The notes under the pieces: model-generated | Databases searched by the model: none | What the model was told of the DNA's origin: nothing | The model's input: only the letters and a program-made list of their open reading frames with translations | Source: Nitrospinota bacterium | GTDB lineage: Bacteria > Nitrospinota > Nitrospinia > UBA9942 | Length of the DNA: 14,823 nt | Assembly (NCBI GenBank): GCA_016234205.1 | Contig: JACRGN010000020.1 | Location: forward strand, 1-14,823 | Direction of reading: 5' to 3' | Position numbers and translations under genes: made by a program | Part shown: positions 1 through 6,551 of the stretch, in pieces | Numbering within the stretch: the stretch's first letter is position 1 | How the letters are laid out: each line of letters begins with the position of its first letter

Positions 1-474
1 AAGAATGTAATGCAGATACCAAGACTCAAAAAGGTGGTAATAAATATGGGTCTGGGTGAGGCACTTCAGGATGCCAAATTAATAGATTCTGGTGTGTATA
101 CCCTGTCGCAGATTAGCGGCCAGAAGCCTTTGGTTACAAGGGCAAAGAAGGCAATCTCAAACTTTAAATTAAGGGTAGGTGTTCCGATTGGGTGCGCTGT
201 CACCATGAGGGGCAACCGTATGTATGAGTTCCTTGACAGGTTTATTAATGTAGCCATGCCGAGGATAAGAGATTTTAAGGGGGTTTCTTCCAAGTCCTTT
301 GATGGGAGGGGGAGCTATACAATCGGTTTAAAAGAACAGCTTATCTTTCCAGAGATTGAGTATGACAAGATTGAAAAAGTAAAGGGGCTCAATATCAGCA
401 TAGTTACAACAGCAAAGACGGATGAAGAGGGGAAGACATTGCTCAGATTATTGGGAATACCCTTTAGGAATTAG
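1..474 (+). CDS. rplE: 50S ribosomal protein L5, 5'-truncated by window edge
   Basis: L5 binds 5S rRNA and helps seat it in the central protuberance of the large subunit. The frame is open from base 1, reading KNV before the first methionine. That methionine matches an internal one of the family (the MQ[IV]PR motif), so the true start lies upstream and about 20 residues are missing. The visible 157 residues carry the family landmarks ISGQKP, the RDF[KR]G segment, SFDGRG, FPEIEYDK and the TTAKTDEEG...PFRN ending, with normal spacing to the stop. It is the first gene seen of a merged spc-alpha cluster; rplX and rplN are expected just upstream. An 82-base gap with a hexamer-array palindrome separates it from rpsN. 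Confidence 0.97.
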   Translation, partial: KNVMQIPRLKKVVINMGLGEALQDAKLIDSGVYTLSQISGQKPLVTRAKKAISNFKLRVGVPIGCAVTMRGNRMYEFLDRFINVAMPRIRDFKGVSSKSFDGRGSYTIGLKEQLIFPEIEYDKIEKVKGLNISIVTTAKTDEEGKTLLRLLGIPFRN

Positions 475-483
475 AAAAAAATG

Positions 484-536
484 AAGGTTGAGGTTAAGAA
501 AATTCTAAACCTAAACCTAAACCTTGACCTTAACCT
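484..536. repeat. Palindrome of CTTAAC-type hexamers (rplE-rpsN gap)
   Basis: The right arm (505-536) is five phased hexamers, CTAAAC three times, then CTTGAC and CTTAAC, plus CT. The left arm (484-498) read in reverse complement is CTTAAC, CTCAAC, CTT. About 12 of 15 left-arm bases can pair with 517-531, so the transcript could form a hairpin 10 bases downstream of the rplE stop. No T-run follows, so an intrinsic terminator is unlikely. The rpsN Shine-Dalgarno begins about 10 bases after the element. Confidence 0.75.
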
Positions 537-556
537 GTATTTATTTAGGGGGATTA

Positions 557-742
557 GTGGCAAAAAAATCATTAGTTGTTAAGGCAAAAAGAAAAGCAAA
601 ATATAAGGTCAGGCAGTATAACAGGTGTCCGCTCTGCGGCCGCTCAAGGGGTTATTTAAGGAAATTTAAAATGTGCCGAATTTGTTTTAGAAAGTTGGCA
701 TTGGCAGGGGAGATACCTGGAGTTATAAAGGCGAGTTGGTAA
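557..742 (+). CDS. rpsN: 30S ribosomal protein S14, zinc-binding type Z
   Basis: S14 sits in the head of the small subunit and is needed for late assembly. The product is 61 residues, the usual size of the short zinc form, compared with about 100 for the zinc-free form. Four cysteines, C24-x2-C27 and C40-x2-C43, make the zinc site, and the C-terminal GEIPG(V)IKASW is the family ending. The start is a GTG at 557, chosen because an AGGGGG Shine-Dalgarno lies 5 bases upstream and the product then begins MAKKSL. An in-frame ATG at 524 is rejected because it would add residues translated from the upstream repeat. The gene is flanked on both sides by sister hexamer-array palindromes. Confidence 0.95.
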   Translation: MAKKSLVVKAKRKAKYKVRQYNRCPLCGRSRGYLRKFKMCRICFRKLALAGEIPGVIKASW

Positions 743-751
743 TAATAATAA

Positions 752-810
752 AAGGTTAAGGCTGAGGTTAAGGATAAGAAAATCCTAAACCTTAACCTTG
801 ACCTTAACCT
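752..810. repeat. Palindrome of CTTAAC-type hexamers (rpsN-rpsH gap)
   Basis: The right arm (785-810) reads CTAAAC, CTTAAC, CTTGAC, CTTAAC, CT. The left arm (752-773) in reverse complement is CTTAAC, CTCAGC, CTTAAC, CTT with one extra leading C. About 18 of 21 bases of the outer stem pair between the left arm and 790-810. It is a clear sister of the element at 484-536, sharing unit and orientation but with a longer left arm. The rpsH Shine-Dalgarno (AGGGGGT) begins about 12 bases downstream. Confidence 0.8.
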
Positions 811-837
811 GTATTTGTAAAGTAGGGGGTTTTCAAA

Positions 838-1236
838 ATGGCAATTACTGATCCAATATCGGATATGTTGGTGAGAATAAGGAATGCTATCAAGGCAAAG
901 CATGAGAAGGTCAATATACCTGCCTCAAAATTGAAGAACGAGATAGCCGTTATCCTTAAAGAGGAAGGTTTTATAAAAAATTTTAAATTGATCAAGGATA
1001 GGAAACAGGGGATACTTCGCATTTATCTCAAATACGAAAATGAGACAGAGAGTGTAATTCAGGGATTGAAAAGGATAAGCAAGCCGGGGTGCAGAATCTA
1101 TGCAACACAGGAAAATGTACCGATGGTGCTTAATGGCATGGGTGTAGCAATCCTTTCAACAAACAAAGGTGTATTAACAGATAAGGTTTGCAGGGAGCAG
1201 AAGGTTGGCGGTGAGGTTCTCTGTCATGTATGGTAA
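838..1236 (+). CDS. rpsH: 30S ribosomal protein S8
   Basis: S8 binds the central domain of 16S rRNA early in small-subunit assembly and, in E. coli, represses translation of the spc operon. The product is 132 residues, close to the family norm of about 130. It opens with the typical TDPISDMLVRIRNA and ends with STNKGVLTDK followed by GGEVLCHVW, the conserved C-terminal RNA-binding signature. The ATG follows a good AGGGGGT Shine-Dalgarno directly after the palindrome at 752-810. The rplF start lies 6 bases after the stop, so translation is probably coupled. Whether the operon is autoregulated by S8 here cannot be judged, because the classical target near the rplX/rplE junction is outside the window. 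Confidence 0.97.
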   Translation: MAITDPISDMLVRIRNAIKAKHEKVNIPASKLKNEIAVILKEEGFIKNFKLIKDRKQGILRIYLKYENETESVIQGLKRISKPGCRIYATQENVPMVLNGMGVAILSTNKGVLTDKVCREQKVGGEVLCHVW

Positions 1237-1242
1237 AAAATT

Positions 1243-1794
1243 ATGTCTCGTATAGGTAAACAACCGATAAATATACCCAAAGGGGTAGAAGTTAAGATAG
1301 ATGTAAATAGGATCGAGGTAAAGGGGCCGAAGGGCAGCATAAGCAAGGACATCCATCCTAATATGAAGGTTGAGCCTGCAGAGGGGAAGCTCTTTGTTAA
1401 ACGTCTATCCGATTCAAGGCTTGACAGGTCACTCCACGGGTTGACAAGGTCGATTGTCAACAATATGGTTGTTGGGGTTACAGAGGGGTTCAGCAAACAG
1501 CTTATCATAGAAGGTATAGGCTATAAGGCAGCGGTTCAGGCAAAGAAACTTGTATTGACTATCGGGTATTCACACCCGATAAATTTTGACCCTCCAAAGG
1601 GGATAGATATTGAGATTGGGAAAAATGCTGAAATAATTGTAAAAGGGGTTGACAAAGAATTGGTAGGGCAGGTTGCGGCAAATATCAGAGGCTTCAGGGA
1701 GCCGGATCCATACAAAGGTAAGGGGATAAGATATTCTGATGAGGTTATCCATAAGAAACCCGGTAAGGCTGCTGCAACGGCGAGCAGCTCATAG
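1243..1794 (+). CDS. rplF: 50S ribosomal protein L6
   Basis: L6 binds 23S rRNA near the factor-binding region of the large subunit. The product has 183 residues with two related beta domains: an N-terminal one from MSRIGKQPI and a C-terminal one from about residue 83. The bacterial L6 signature PDPYKGKGIRY is at 154-164, followed by the VIHKKPGKAA tail. The last few residues (ATASSS) are a short low-complexity extension. No Shine-Dalgarno is visible in the 6 bases between rpsH and this ATG (gap AAAAAT-like), so translation is likely coupled to rpsH termination. Confidence 0.97.
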   Translation: MSRIGKQPINIPKGVEVKIDVNRIEVKGPKGSISKDIHPNMKVEPAEGKLFVKRLSDSRLDRSLHGLTRSIVNNMVVGVTEGFSKQLIIEGIGYKAAVQAKKLVLTIGYSHPINFDPPKGIDIEIGKNAEIIVKGVDKELVGQVAANIRGFREPDPYKGKGIRYSDEVIHKKPGKAAATASSS

Positions 1795-1839
1795 CAGTAA
1801 ATTTATAATCTTAGAGCATGGGAAATTTTAATCTAATAT

Positions 1840-2202
1840 ATGGAACAGAAAAGAACTAAAAGCAGACTGGCAAGAAAAGAGAGAATCAGGAAAAAAATAA
1901 AAGGGGATTCGGAGAGGCCGAGGCTTACAGTATATAAGAGTCTCAAGCATATATATGCCCAGATTATTAATGATACTGAAGGGAAGACTGTGGCATCTGT
2001 ATCAACCTTAAGCAAGGAATTCAAAGACAAGATGAAGTCTGCCAAAAATCTTGCAGCAGCAAAACTTCTTGGCGAGATTATTGCTGATAAGGCGATTCAA
2101 AAGGGCATTAAAAAACTTGTTTTTGACAGGAACGGCTATATCTACCATGGGAAGATAGCTGCAATAGTGGATAAGGTAAGGGAAAAAGGGGTTACTGTTT
2201 AG
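1840..2202 (+). CDS. rplR: 50S ribosomal protein L18
   Basis: L18 binds 5S rRNA together with L5 and anchors it in the central protuberance. The product is 120 residues, the normal bacterial length. It has a basic N-terminus (KRTKSRLARKERIRKKI), the conserved RPRL.VYKS.KHIYAQII strand, the TVASVST turn, the AAKLLGEIIA helix and the FDRNGY.YHGKI..IVDKVRE C-terminal part. The 45-base leader is AT-rich and shows no good Shine-Dalgarno; the nearest purine stretch is a GGGAAA about 14 bases upstream. It lies in the standard place between rplF and rpsE. Confidence 0.96.
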   Translation: MEQKRTKSRLARKERIRKKIKGDSERPRLTVYKSLKHIYAQIINDTEGKTVASVSTLSKEFKDKMKSAKNLAAAKLLGEIIADKAIQKGIKKLVFDRNGYIYHGKIAAIVDKVREKGVTV

Positions 2203-2229
2203 GATTTAAAATTTGTTTAGGAGGATTTT

Positions 2230-2745
2230 TTGAATAACAAGGAAAGTCAAGAGACGAAGTTAACTGATAAGGTTATAAATATCAGCCGTGTTGCAAAGGT
2301 AGTGAAAGGCGGGAGGAGGTTCAGCTTTAGTGCCTTAGTGGTTGTAGGTGATGGAATGGGCAGCATAGGAGTTGGAAAAGGGAAGGCAAATGAGGTGCCT
2401 GACGCAATAAAGAAAGGGCTGGAAAGGGCAAGAAAGAAGATGATCACCATTCCGCTGAATGGAGGGACAATCCCCCACCAGGTAGAGGGCAATTTTGGCG
2501 CAGGGAAGGTAATGCTTAAACCTGCATCAAAAGGAACAGGTGTGATAGCCGGCGGGGCAGTAAGGGCTATTATGGAGGTTATAGGCATAAAAGATATATT
2601 AACTAAGTCTCTTGGTTCAGCCAATCCTCATAATGTGGTAGAGGCAACTATTGATGGCCTTATGAGATTGAGAAATGTAGAGACAATAGCACATCTCAGG
2701 GCAAGATCAGATAAAGAGGATAAAAATTTAGAAGAGTCTAAATAA
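2230..2745 (+). CDS. rpsE: 30S ribosomal protein S5
   Basis: S5 lies at the mRNA entry and decoding region of the small subunit and affects accuracy. The product is 171 residues. The N-terminal double-stranded RNA-binding-like domain carries KGGRRFSFSALVVVGD (about 26-41) and the loop GSIGVGKGKANEVPDAI. The C-terminal domain carries KPASKGTGVIAGGAVRA and GS.NPHNVVEAT. The start is TTG at 2230, supported by a perfect AGGAGGA Shine-Dalgarno at 2219-2225 with 4 bases of spacing; no ATG or GTG lies in a suitable place. The C-terminus is an acidic/basic run (SDKEDKNLEESK). rpmD, which normally follows, is missing: rplO starts 7 bases after the stop. Confidence 0.96.
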   Translation: MNNKESQETKLTDKVINISRVAKVVKGGRRFSFSALVVVGDGMGSIGVGKGKANEVPDAIKKGLERARKKMITIPLNGGTIPHQVEGNFGAGKVMLKPASKGTGVIAGGAVRAIMEVIGIKDILTKSLGSANPHNVVEATIDGLMRLRNVETIAHLRARSDKEDKNLEESK

Positions 2746-2752
2746 AAAAGAT

Positions 2753-3187
2753 ATGATAAATTTAAGCAATTTAAAACCAAGGCCAGGTTCTAATAAGAGA
2801 AGGAAGGTTGTAGGCAGGGGACGCGGCTCCGGGCATGGAAAAACCTCCACAAAGGGAGATAAGGGACAAAAGGCAAGGTCAGGTGGACATCCGGACCCAA
2901 GGTTTGAAGGTGGTCAGATGCCCATCATTAGAAGAATTCCCAAGAGGGGATTTAAAAACCCTTTCAGGGTAGAGTATGCCGTTGTCAACCTTAAGACACT
3001 TGAAAAGTTTGATGGGGAGGTAACTCCACAGATATTGAAGGAAAAGGGTATTATCAAGACAGTGAAAAATGTAAAGGTGTTGGGTGACGGTGTCATTTCA
3101 AAACCATTGACCATTCATGCAGCAAAGTTCAGTAAATCTGCACTTAAAAAGATTGGAGATGCAGGTGGAAAGGCGATAGTAATTTAG
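2753..3187 (+). CDS. rplO: 50S ribosomal protein L15
   Basis: L15 is a late-assembly large-subunit protein that threads a basic tail into 23S rRNA. The product is 144 residues, as expected. The basic glycine-rich N-terminal extension (GRGRGSGHGKTSTKG, about 21-35, then GQKARSGG) is diagnostic, followed by FEGGQMPIIRRIPKRGF. The C-terminal half gives the KVLGDG...L.IHAAKFSKSA fold. It begins 7 bases after rpsE with no L30 gene between them and little Shine-Dalgarno (AAAAAAG), so translation is probably coupled to rpsE. The gap to secY is filled by a heptamer-array palindrome. Confidence 0.97.
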   Translation: MINLSNLKPRPGSNKRRKVVGRGRGSGHGKTSTKGDKGQKARSGGHPDPRFEGGQMPIIRRIPKRGFKNPFRVEYAVVNLKTLEKFDGEVTPQILKEKGIIKTVKNVKVLGDGVISKPLTIHAAKFSKSALKKIGDAGGKAIVI

Positions 3188-3257
3188 AATTATGAATTAA
3201 GAATTGAAATCAATAATTCCTTAATTCGTAATTTGTAATTCGGAATTCGTAATTATG
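3187..3257. repeat. Palindrome of AATTCGT heptamers (rplO-secY gap)
   Basis: The right arm is AATTCCTT (3215-3222) and then five phased heptamers: AATTCGT, AATTTGT, AATTCGG, AATTCGT and AATTATG (3223-3257). The left arm (3187-3206) in reverse complement reads AATTCTT, AATTCAT, AATTC. The last heptamer contains the secY ATG (3255-3257), so the whole secY ribosome-loading region is repeat sequence with no Shine-Dalgarno. The element fills the entire rplO-secY gap. Confidence 0.8.
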
Positions 3258-4568
3258 ATAGCCAATGGCTTTCAGAATATATTCAATGTCCCTGAATTAA
3301 AAAAGAGGATATTTTTTACTCTGGTGCTTTTGGCTGTGTACAGGGTTGGTGCACATGTGCCAACACCTGGAATTGATGCCTATGCATTGAGTGAGTTCTT
3401 TAAAGGTGCGGCGGGGACAATTTTCGGGTTCTTTGACATGTTTTCCGGCGGGGCTTTCAAGAGGCTTACAATATTTGCCCTTGGAATTATGCCTTATATA
3501 AGCGCCTCCATTATTCTTCAGCTTTTGACAGTTGTATTCCCTCCTCTGGAGAAGCTTAAAAAAGAGGGAGAGCATGGGCAGAGGAAGATAACACAGTATA
3601 CAAGATACGGGACAATATTATTGAGCTGTATCCAGGGTCTTGGCATAAGCTTTGGACTTGAGGCAATGAAGAGTCCTACAGGTGCATTGATAGTTCCAGA
3701 CCCGGGGTGGTCATTCAGGCTTATGACTGTTCTTACGCTGACTTCAGGGACTGCATTTATCATGTGGCTTGGAGAGCAGATAACGGAAAGGGGTATCGGG
3801 AATGGTATATCCCTTATAATTTTTTCCGGAATTGTTGCAGGCATACCGTCGGCAATCAAAAATACAGTAAGACTCATGAATACAGGTGAGATTCAGTTTT
3901 TTGTATTTTTGGGTCTTCTTGTATTAATGGTACTGGTTGTAGGTGCCATAGTATTCATGGAGAGCGGACAGAAGAGGATTCCTGTGCAGTATGCAAAGAG
4001 GGTTGTTGGAAGGAAGATGTACGGCGGGCAGAGCACCCATCTGCCTCTGAAGGTGAATACATCAGGCGTTATACCGCCTATCTTTGCATCTTCAATAATA
4101 ATGTTTCCTGCAACCCTGGTTAATTTTGTGTCTCATCCATGGATGAAGACGGTATCAAGCAGCCTTATGCCGGGGACAATTGTATATACACTGCTCTATG
4201 TAGTCATGATTTTCTTCTTCTGTTATTTTTATACGGCTATTATTTTTAATCCTGCAGATGTTGCAGAGAACATGAAGAAGCACGGCGGATTTATACCAGG
4301 CATAAGACCGGGTAAGCCTACATCTGAGTTTATTGACAAGATGCTGTCACGGGTTACATTTGGAGGTGCGGCATATTTAGCGCTGGTATGTGTTTTGCCG
4401 GATTTTCTTATAAAATATTTTAATATACCATTTTATTTTGGAGGAACAGGGCTACTGATTGTTGTTGGAGTGGCAATGGATACCATGGTACAGGTAGAAT
4501 CACATTTGGTGATGAGACACTATGAGGGTTTTGTGAAGAAGGGAAGATTGAGGAGCAGAAGGGCATAG
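3255..4568 (+). CDS. secY: Protein translocase subunit SecY
   Basis: SecY is the ten-helix channel of the Sec translocon in the inner membrane; with SecE and SecG it passes unfolded proteins across or into the membrane. The product is 437 residues, the usual size. It has the amphipathic N-terminus (NVPELKKRI), RVGAHVPTPGID after helix 1, the plug and helix 2 (FSGGAFKRLTIFALGIMPYISASI), EGEHGQRKITQYTRYGT in the first cytosolic loops, GIGNGISLIIF.GI, and QKRIPVQYAKR in the large cytosolic loop. Helix 10 and the basic tail (KKGRLRSRRA) follow. The ATG is embedded in the AATTCGT array and lacks a Shine-Dalgarno. adk starts 2 bases after the stop. Confidence 0.97.
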   Translation: MIANGFQNIFNVPELKKRIFFTLVLLAVYRVGAHVPTPGIDAYALSEFFKGAAGTIFGFFDMFSGGAFKRLTIFALGIMPYISASIILQLLTVVFPPLEKLKKEGEHGQRKITQYTRYGTILLSCIQGLGISFGLEAMKSPTGALIVPDPGWSFRLMTVLTLTSGTAFIMWLGEQITERGIGNGISLIIFSGIVAGIPSAIKNTVRLMNTGEIQFFVFLGLLVLMVLVVGAIVFMESGQKRIPVQYAKRVVGRKMYGGQSTHLPLKVNTSGVIPPIFASSIIMFPATLVNFVSHPWMKTVSSSLMPGTIVYTLLYVVMIFFFCYFYTAIIFNPADVAENMKKHGGFIPGIRPGKPTSEFIDKMLSRVTFGGAAYLALVCVLPDFLIKYFNIPFYFGGTGLLIVVGVAMDTMVQVESHLVMRHYEGFVKKGRLRSRRA

Positions 4569-4570
4569 AG

Positions 4571-5215
4571 ATGCGGTTAATCTTACTGGGGCCGCCTGGG
4601 GTTGGCAAAGGCACACAGGCAAAATTGATTACAAAAAAATATAATATCCCGCAGGTATCCACAGGGGATATTTTAAGAAAGGCTGTAGCAGATAAGACCC
4701 AGCTTGGAATAAAGGCAAAATCATATATGGATGCCGGCGGGCTGGTTCCTGATGAGGTTGTTATAGGGATAATTGAGAATAGATTAAAGGAGAGTGACTG
4801 CAAATCAGGTTATATACTTGATGGCTTCCCCCGCACAACTGCTCAGGCAGAGGCACTTTCCAAAAATTTGAAAAAGATGTCGGCGGAGATAGACCATGTC
4901 ATAGATATAGATGTGGATTATGATGAGCTTATAAAGAGGCTGACAGGGAGAAGGACATGCAGGAAATGCGGCGAGGGGTTTCATCTATCATTCAATCCGC
5001 CAAAGAAGGATGGGATATGTGATAGATGCGGCGGGGAGCTGTATCAGAGGGATGATGATAAGGAAGAGACAATATATAAGAGGTTTAAGGTATATCAGGA
5101 GCAGTCAACTCAGTTAAAGAGTTATTACAGCAAAAACGGAAGGTTTCACTCTATTAAGGGTACAGGCAGTATTGAGGATATATTTAATAAGGTTTTAAGT
5201 GTTTTGGAAGCATGA
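4571..5215 (+). CDS. adk: Adenylate kinase, long zinc-binding type
   Basis: The enzyme converts ATP plus AMP to two ADP in the cytoplasm. The product is 214 residues, typical of the long form. The P-loop GPPGVGKGT is at 7-15, the AMP-binding STGD at about 30-33, and DGFPRT at 84-89. The LID domain (about 126-163) holds four cysteines, C130-x2-C133 and C150-x2-C153, so it is a zinc-stabilised LID as in many Gram-positive and deep-branching Gram-negative bacteria. The secY-adk-map order is standard. The ATG is 2 bases after secY, with a GAAGGG inside the secY end acting as a plausible ribosome site. Its stop overlaps the map start by 4 bases. Confidence 0.97.
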   Translation: MRLILLGPPGVGKGTQAKLITKKYNIPQVSTGDILRKAVADKTQLGIKAKSYMDAGGLVPDEVVIGIIENRLKESDCKSGYILDGFPRTTAQAEALSKNLKKMSAEIDHVIDIDVDYDELIKRLTGRRTCRKCGEGFHLSFNPPKKDGICDRCGGELYQRDDDKEETIYKRFKVYQEQSTQLKSYYSKNGRFHSIKGTGSIEDIFNKVLSVLEA

Positions 5216-5967
5216 TAATCCTGAAATCCCGGCATGAGATAGAGAAGATGAAAATCTCAAACAGGATAGTTGCTGGGGTTTTAGAAGAGGTAATAAAAAA
5301 GATAAGAGTTGGTGTAACAACGATAGAATTGGACAGGCTGGCTGAATCGGTTATTTTGAAGAAGGGTGGTACACCTGCATTTAAGGGTTACAGGGGCTAT
5401 CCTAATTCGCTCTGTATCTCTATAAATGAGCAGGTGGTGCATGGTATCCCCTCAAACAGAAGATTAAAAGAGGGGGATTTGGTCAGTATTGACCTTGGTG
5501 TTTACCACGATGGATATTATGGAGATGCTGCGGTTACAGTAGGTGTCGGTGAAATAACAGATGAGGCGAAAAGGCTTTTGGATGCCACTCAAAAGGCACT
5601 TTATATAGGAATTGAGAAGGCAACGGCGGGCAACCATCTGTCAGATATATCAAATGCCGTTCAGATGTATGTAGAGGGAGAGGGATTTTCGGTAGTAAGG
5701 GCATTTGTAGGACACGGCATAGGAACCTCACTGCATGAAGAGCCGCAGGTTCCAAACTTTGGCGAGGCAGGAAAAGGGCCTTTGTTAAAGAGCGGAATGG
5801 TGCTGGCAATAGAGCCTATGGTAAATGCAGGGGTGAGTGATGTTGATGTCTTGGAAGATGACTGGACAGTTGTTACAGCAGATGGAAGCCTCTCAGCCCA
5901 CTTTGAGCATACAGTTGCTATTACAGACAACGGGGTTGAGATATTGACGAAAGTTGCAAGTTTATAA
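5212..5967 (+). CDS. map: Methionine aminopeptidase, type I
   Basis: The enzyme removes the initiator methionine from new proteins in the cytoplasm. The product is 251 residues, the short type Ia form without an N-terminal zinc finger. All catalytic residues are present: H77, metal ligands D94, D105, H168, E201 and E232, and H175. They lie in the motifs VVHGIP, SIDLGV..DGYYGDAA, GHGIGTSLHEEP, AIEPMVNAG and AHFEHTVA. The ATG overlaps the adk stop (ATGA), so the two are translationally coupled. The last codons (about 5950-5967) form part of the left arm of the following octamer palindrome, an unusual overlap of coding and repeat sequence. Confidence 0.97.
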   Translation: MIILKSRHEIEKMKISNRIVAGVLEEVIKKIRVGVTTIELDRLAESVILKKGGTPAFKGYRGYPNSLCISINEQVVHGIPSNRRLKEGDLVSIDLGVYHDGYYGDAAVTVGVGEITDEAKRLLDATQKALYIGIEKATAGNHLSDISNAVQMYVEGEGFSVVRAFVGHGIGTSLHEEPQVPNFGEAGKGPLLKSGMVLAIEPMVNAGVSDVDVLEDDWTVVTADGSLSAHFEHTVAITDNGVEILTKVASL

Positions 5968-6011
5968 AGTAATTTTATGAACTTTTTAACTTAACAACTT
6001 TATAACTTTTA
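5950..6011. repeat. Palindrome of AACTTTWT octamers (map-infA gap)
   Basis: The right arm is four phased octamers: AACTTTTT, AACTTAAC, AACTTTAT and AACTTTTA (5980-6011). The left arm, about 5950-5970, lies partly in the end of map; AAGTTTATAAAGT at 5958-5970 pairs with 5997-6008 with a single bulge. The infA ATG (6017) follows 5 bases of T/A after the array, with no Shine-Dalgarno. The unit is clear, but the left arm is less regular than in the other elements. Confidence 0.65.
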
Positions 6012-6016
6012 TTTTT

Positions 6017-6235
6017 ATGGCAAAAGAAGAAGCTATTGAGGTTGAAGGAACGGTAATAGAGCCTCTCCCCAATGCAATGTTCAGGGTTGAGCTTGAGAAC
6101 GGGCATAAGGTCCTGGCACATATATCAGGCAAGATGCGGATGCATTTTATAAAAATTTTGGCGGGTGACAAGGTTAAGGTGGAACTGTCTCCTTATGATT
6201 TAACAAGGGGAAGAATAACTTACAGGTTTAAGTAA
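6017..6235 (+). CDS. infA: Translation initiation factor IF-1
   Basis: IF-1 binds the A site of the small subunit during initiation. The product is 72 residues, the exact family length, and makes a single OB-fold: EVEGTVIEPLPNAMFRVELENGH, LAHISGKMRMHFIKILAGD, then the VELSPYDLTRGRITYRFK ending. These are the strongly conserved segments of the family. The start codon follows the AACTTTWT array and its upstream sequence is almost entirely A/T with no Shine-Dalgarno, unlike most genes around it. It sits in the usual map-infA-rpmJ order. Confidence 0.97.
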   Translation: MAKEEAIEVEGTVIEPLPNAMFRVELENGHKVLAHISGKMRMHFIKILAGDKVKVELSPYDLTRGRITYRFK

Positions 6236-6250
6236 AAAATTAAATTTCAG

Positions 6251-6325
6251 CCGCAAATGGACACAGAGATTTTAAAAGCGGTTTAAACGGTTTAATCCGG
6301 TTTTTTCCTCTGTGTGAATCTGTGG
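6251..6325. repeat. Palindrome of CACAGATTCA decamers (infA-rpmJ gap)
   Basis: The left arm holds two decamers, CGCAAATGGA (6252-6261) and CACAGAGATT (6262-6271). The right arm in reverse complement gives CACAGATTCA and CACAGAGGAA (6324 back to 6305). About 14 of 19 bases pair between 6251-6269 and 6307-6325. The loop contains a direct repeat CGGTTTA (around 6279-6293). The rpmJ ribosome site (GAGGGTGG) follows about 6 bases later. The words resemble the decamers at 12396-12490. Confidence 0.7.
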
Positions 6326-6341
6326 TAAAAGAGGGTGGATT

Positions 6342-6455
6342 ATGAAAGTCAGGGCATCTGTAAAACCGATTTGTGAAAAGTGTAAGGTTATAAAAAGGAA
6401 GGGAGTAATAAGGGTAATTTGCGAAACCGCAAAGCATAAACAGAGACAAGGATGA
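6342..6455 (+). CDS. rpmJ: 50S ribosomal protein L36
   Basis: L36 is the smallest large-subunit protein and binds 23S rRNA. The product is 37 residues, the classic bacterial length. It begins MKVRASVKPIC and carries the zinc ligands C11, C14, C27 and H32 in the family arrangement, ending KHKQRQG. A GAGGGTGG ribosome site lies about 4 bases upstream of the ATG. It stands between infA and rpsM, its usual place, with repeat palindromes on both sides. Confidence 0.96.
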   Translation: MKVRASVKPICEKCKVIKRKGVIRVICETAKHKQRQG

Positions 6456-6460
6456 AAAGC

Positions 6461-6534
6461 AGTGTCATAGTATCAGAGTATCAAAGTATCAGAGCTGTAA
6501 CTTTGACACTCTGACTCTCTGACACTTTGATACT
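6461..6534. repeat. Symmetric palindrome of AGTRTCAR octamers (rpmJ-rpsM gap)
   Basis: This is the most regular element in the window. The left arm (6461-6494) is AGTGTCAT, AGTATCAG, AGTATCAA, AGTATCAG, AG. A 6-base loop (CTGTAA) follows. The right arm (6501-6534) in reverse complement is AGTATCAA, AGTGTCAG, AGAGTCAG, AGTGTCAA, AG. Both arms have exactly four octamers plus AG, 34 bases each, with about 26 of 34 positions complementary and several others G-T. It starts 5 bases after the rpmJ stop and ends 7 bases before the rpsM Shine-Dalgarno. Confidence 0.85.
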
Positions 6535-6551
6535 TTTAAGAGGGAGGTTTG

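Noticed and set aside
484..810. Telomere-like CTAAACC repeats or a CRISPR array
   Set aside because: The words are too short, directly contiguous and arranged as inverted arms. There are no spacers of constant length, and the resemblance to telomeric CCCTAAA is superficial.
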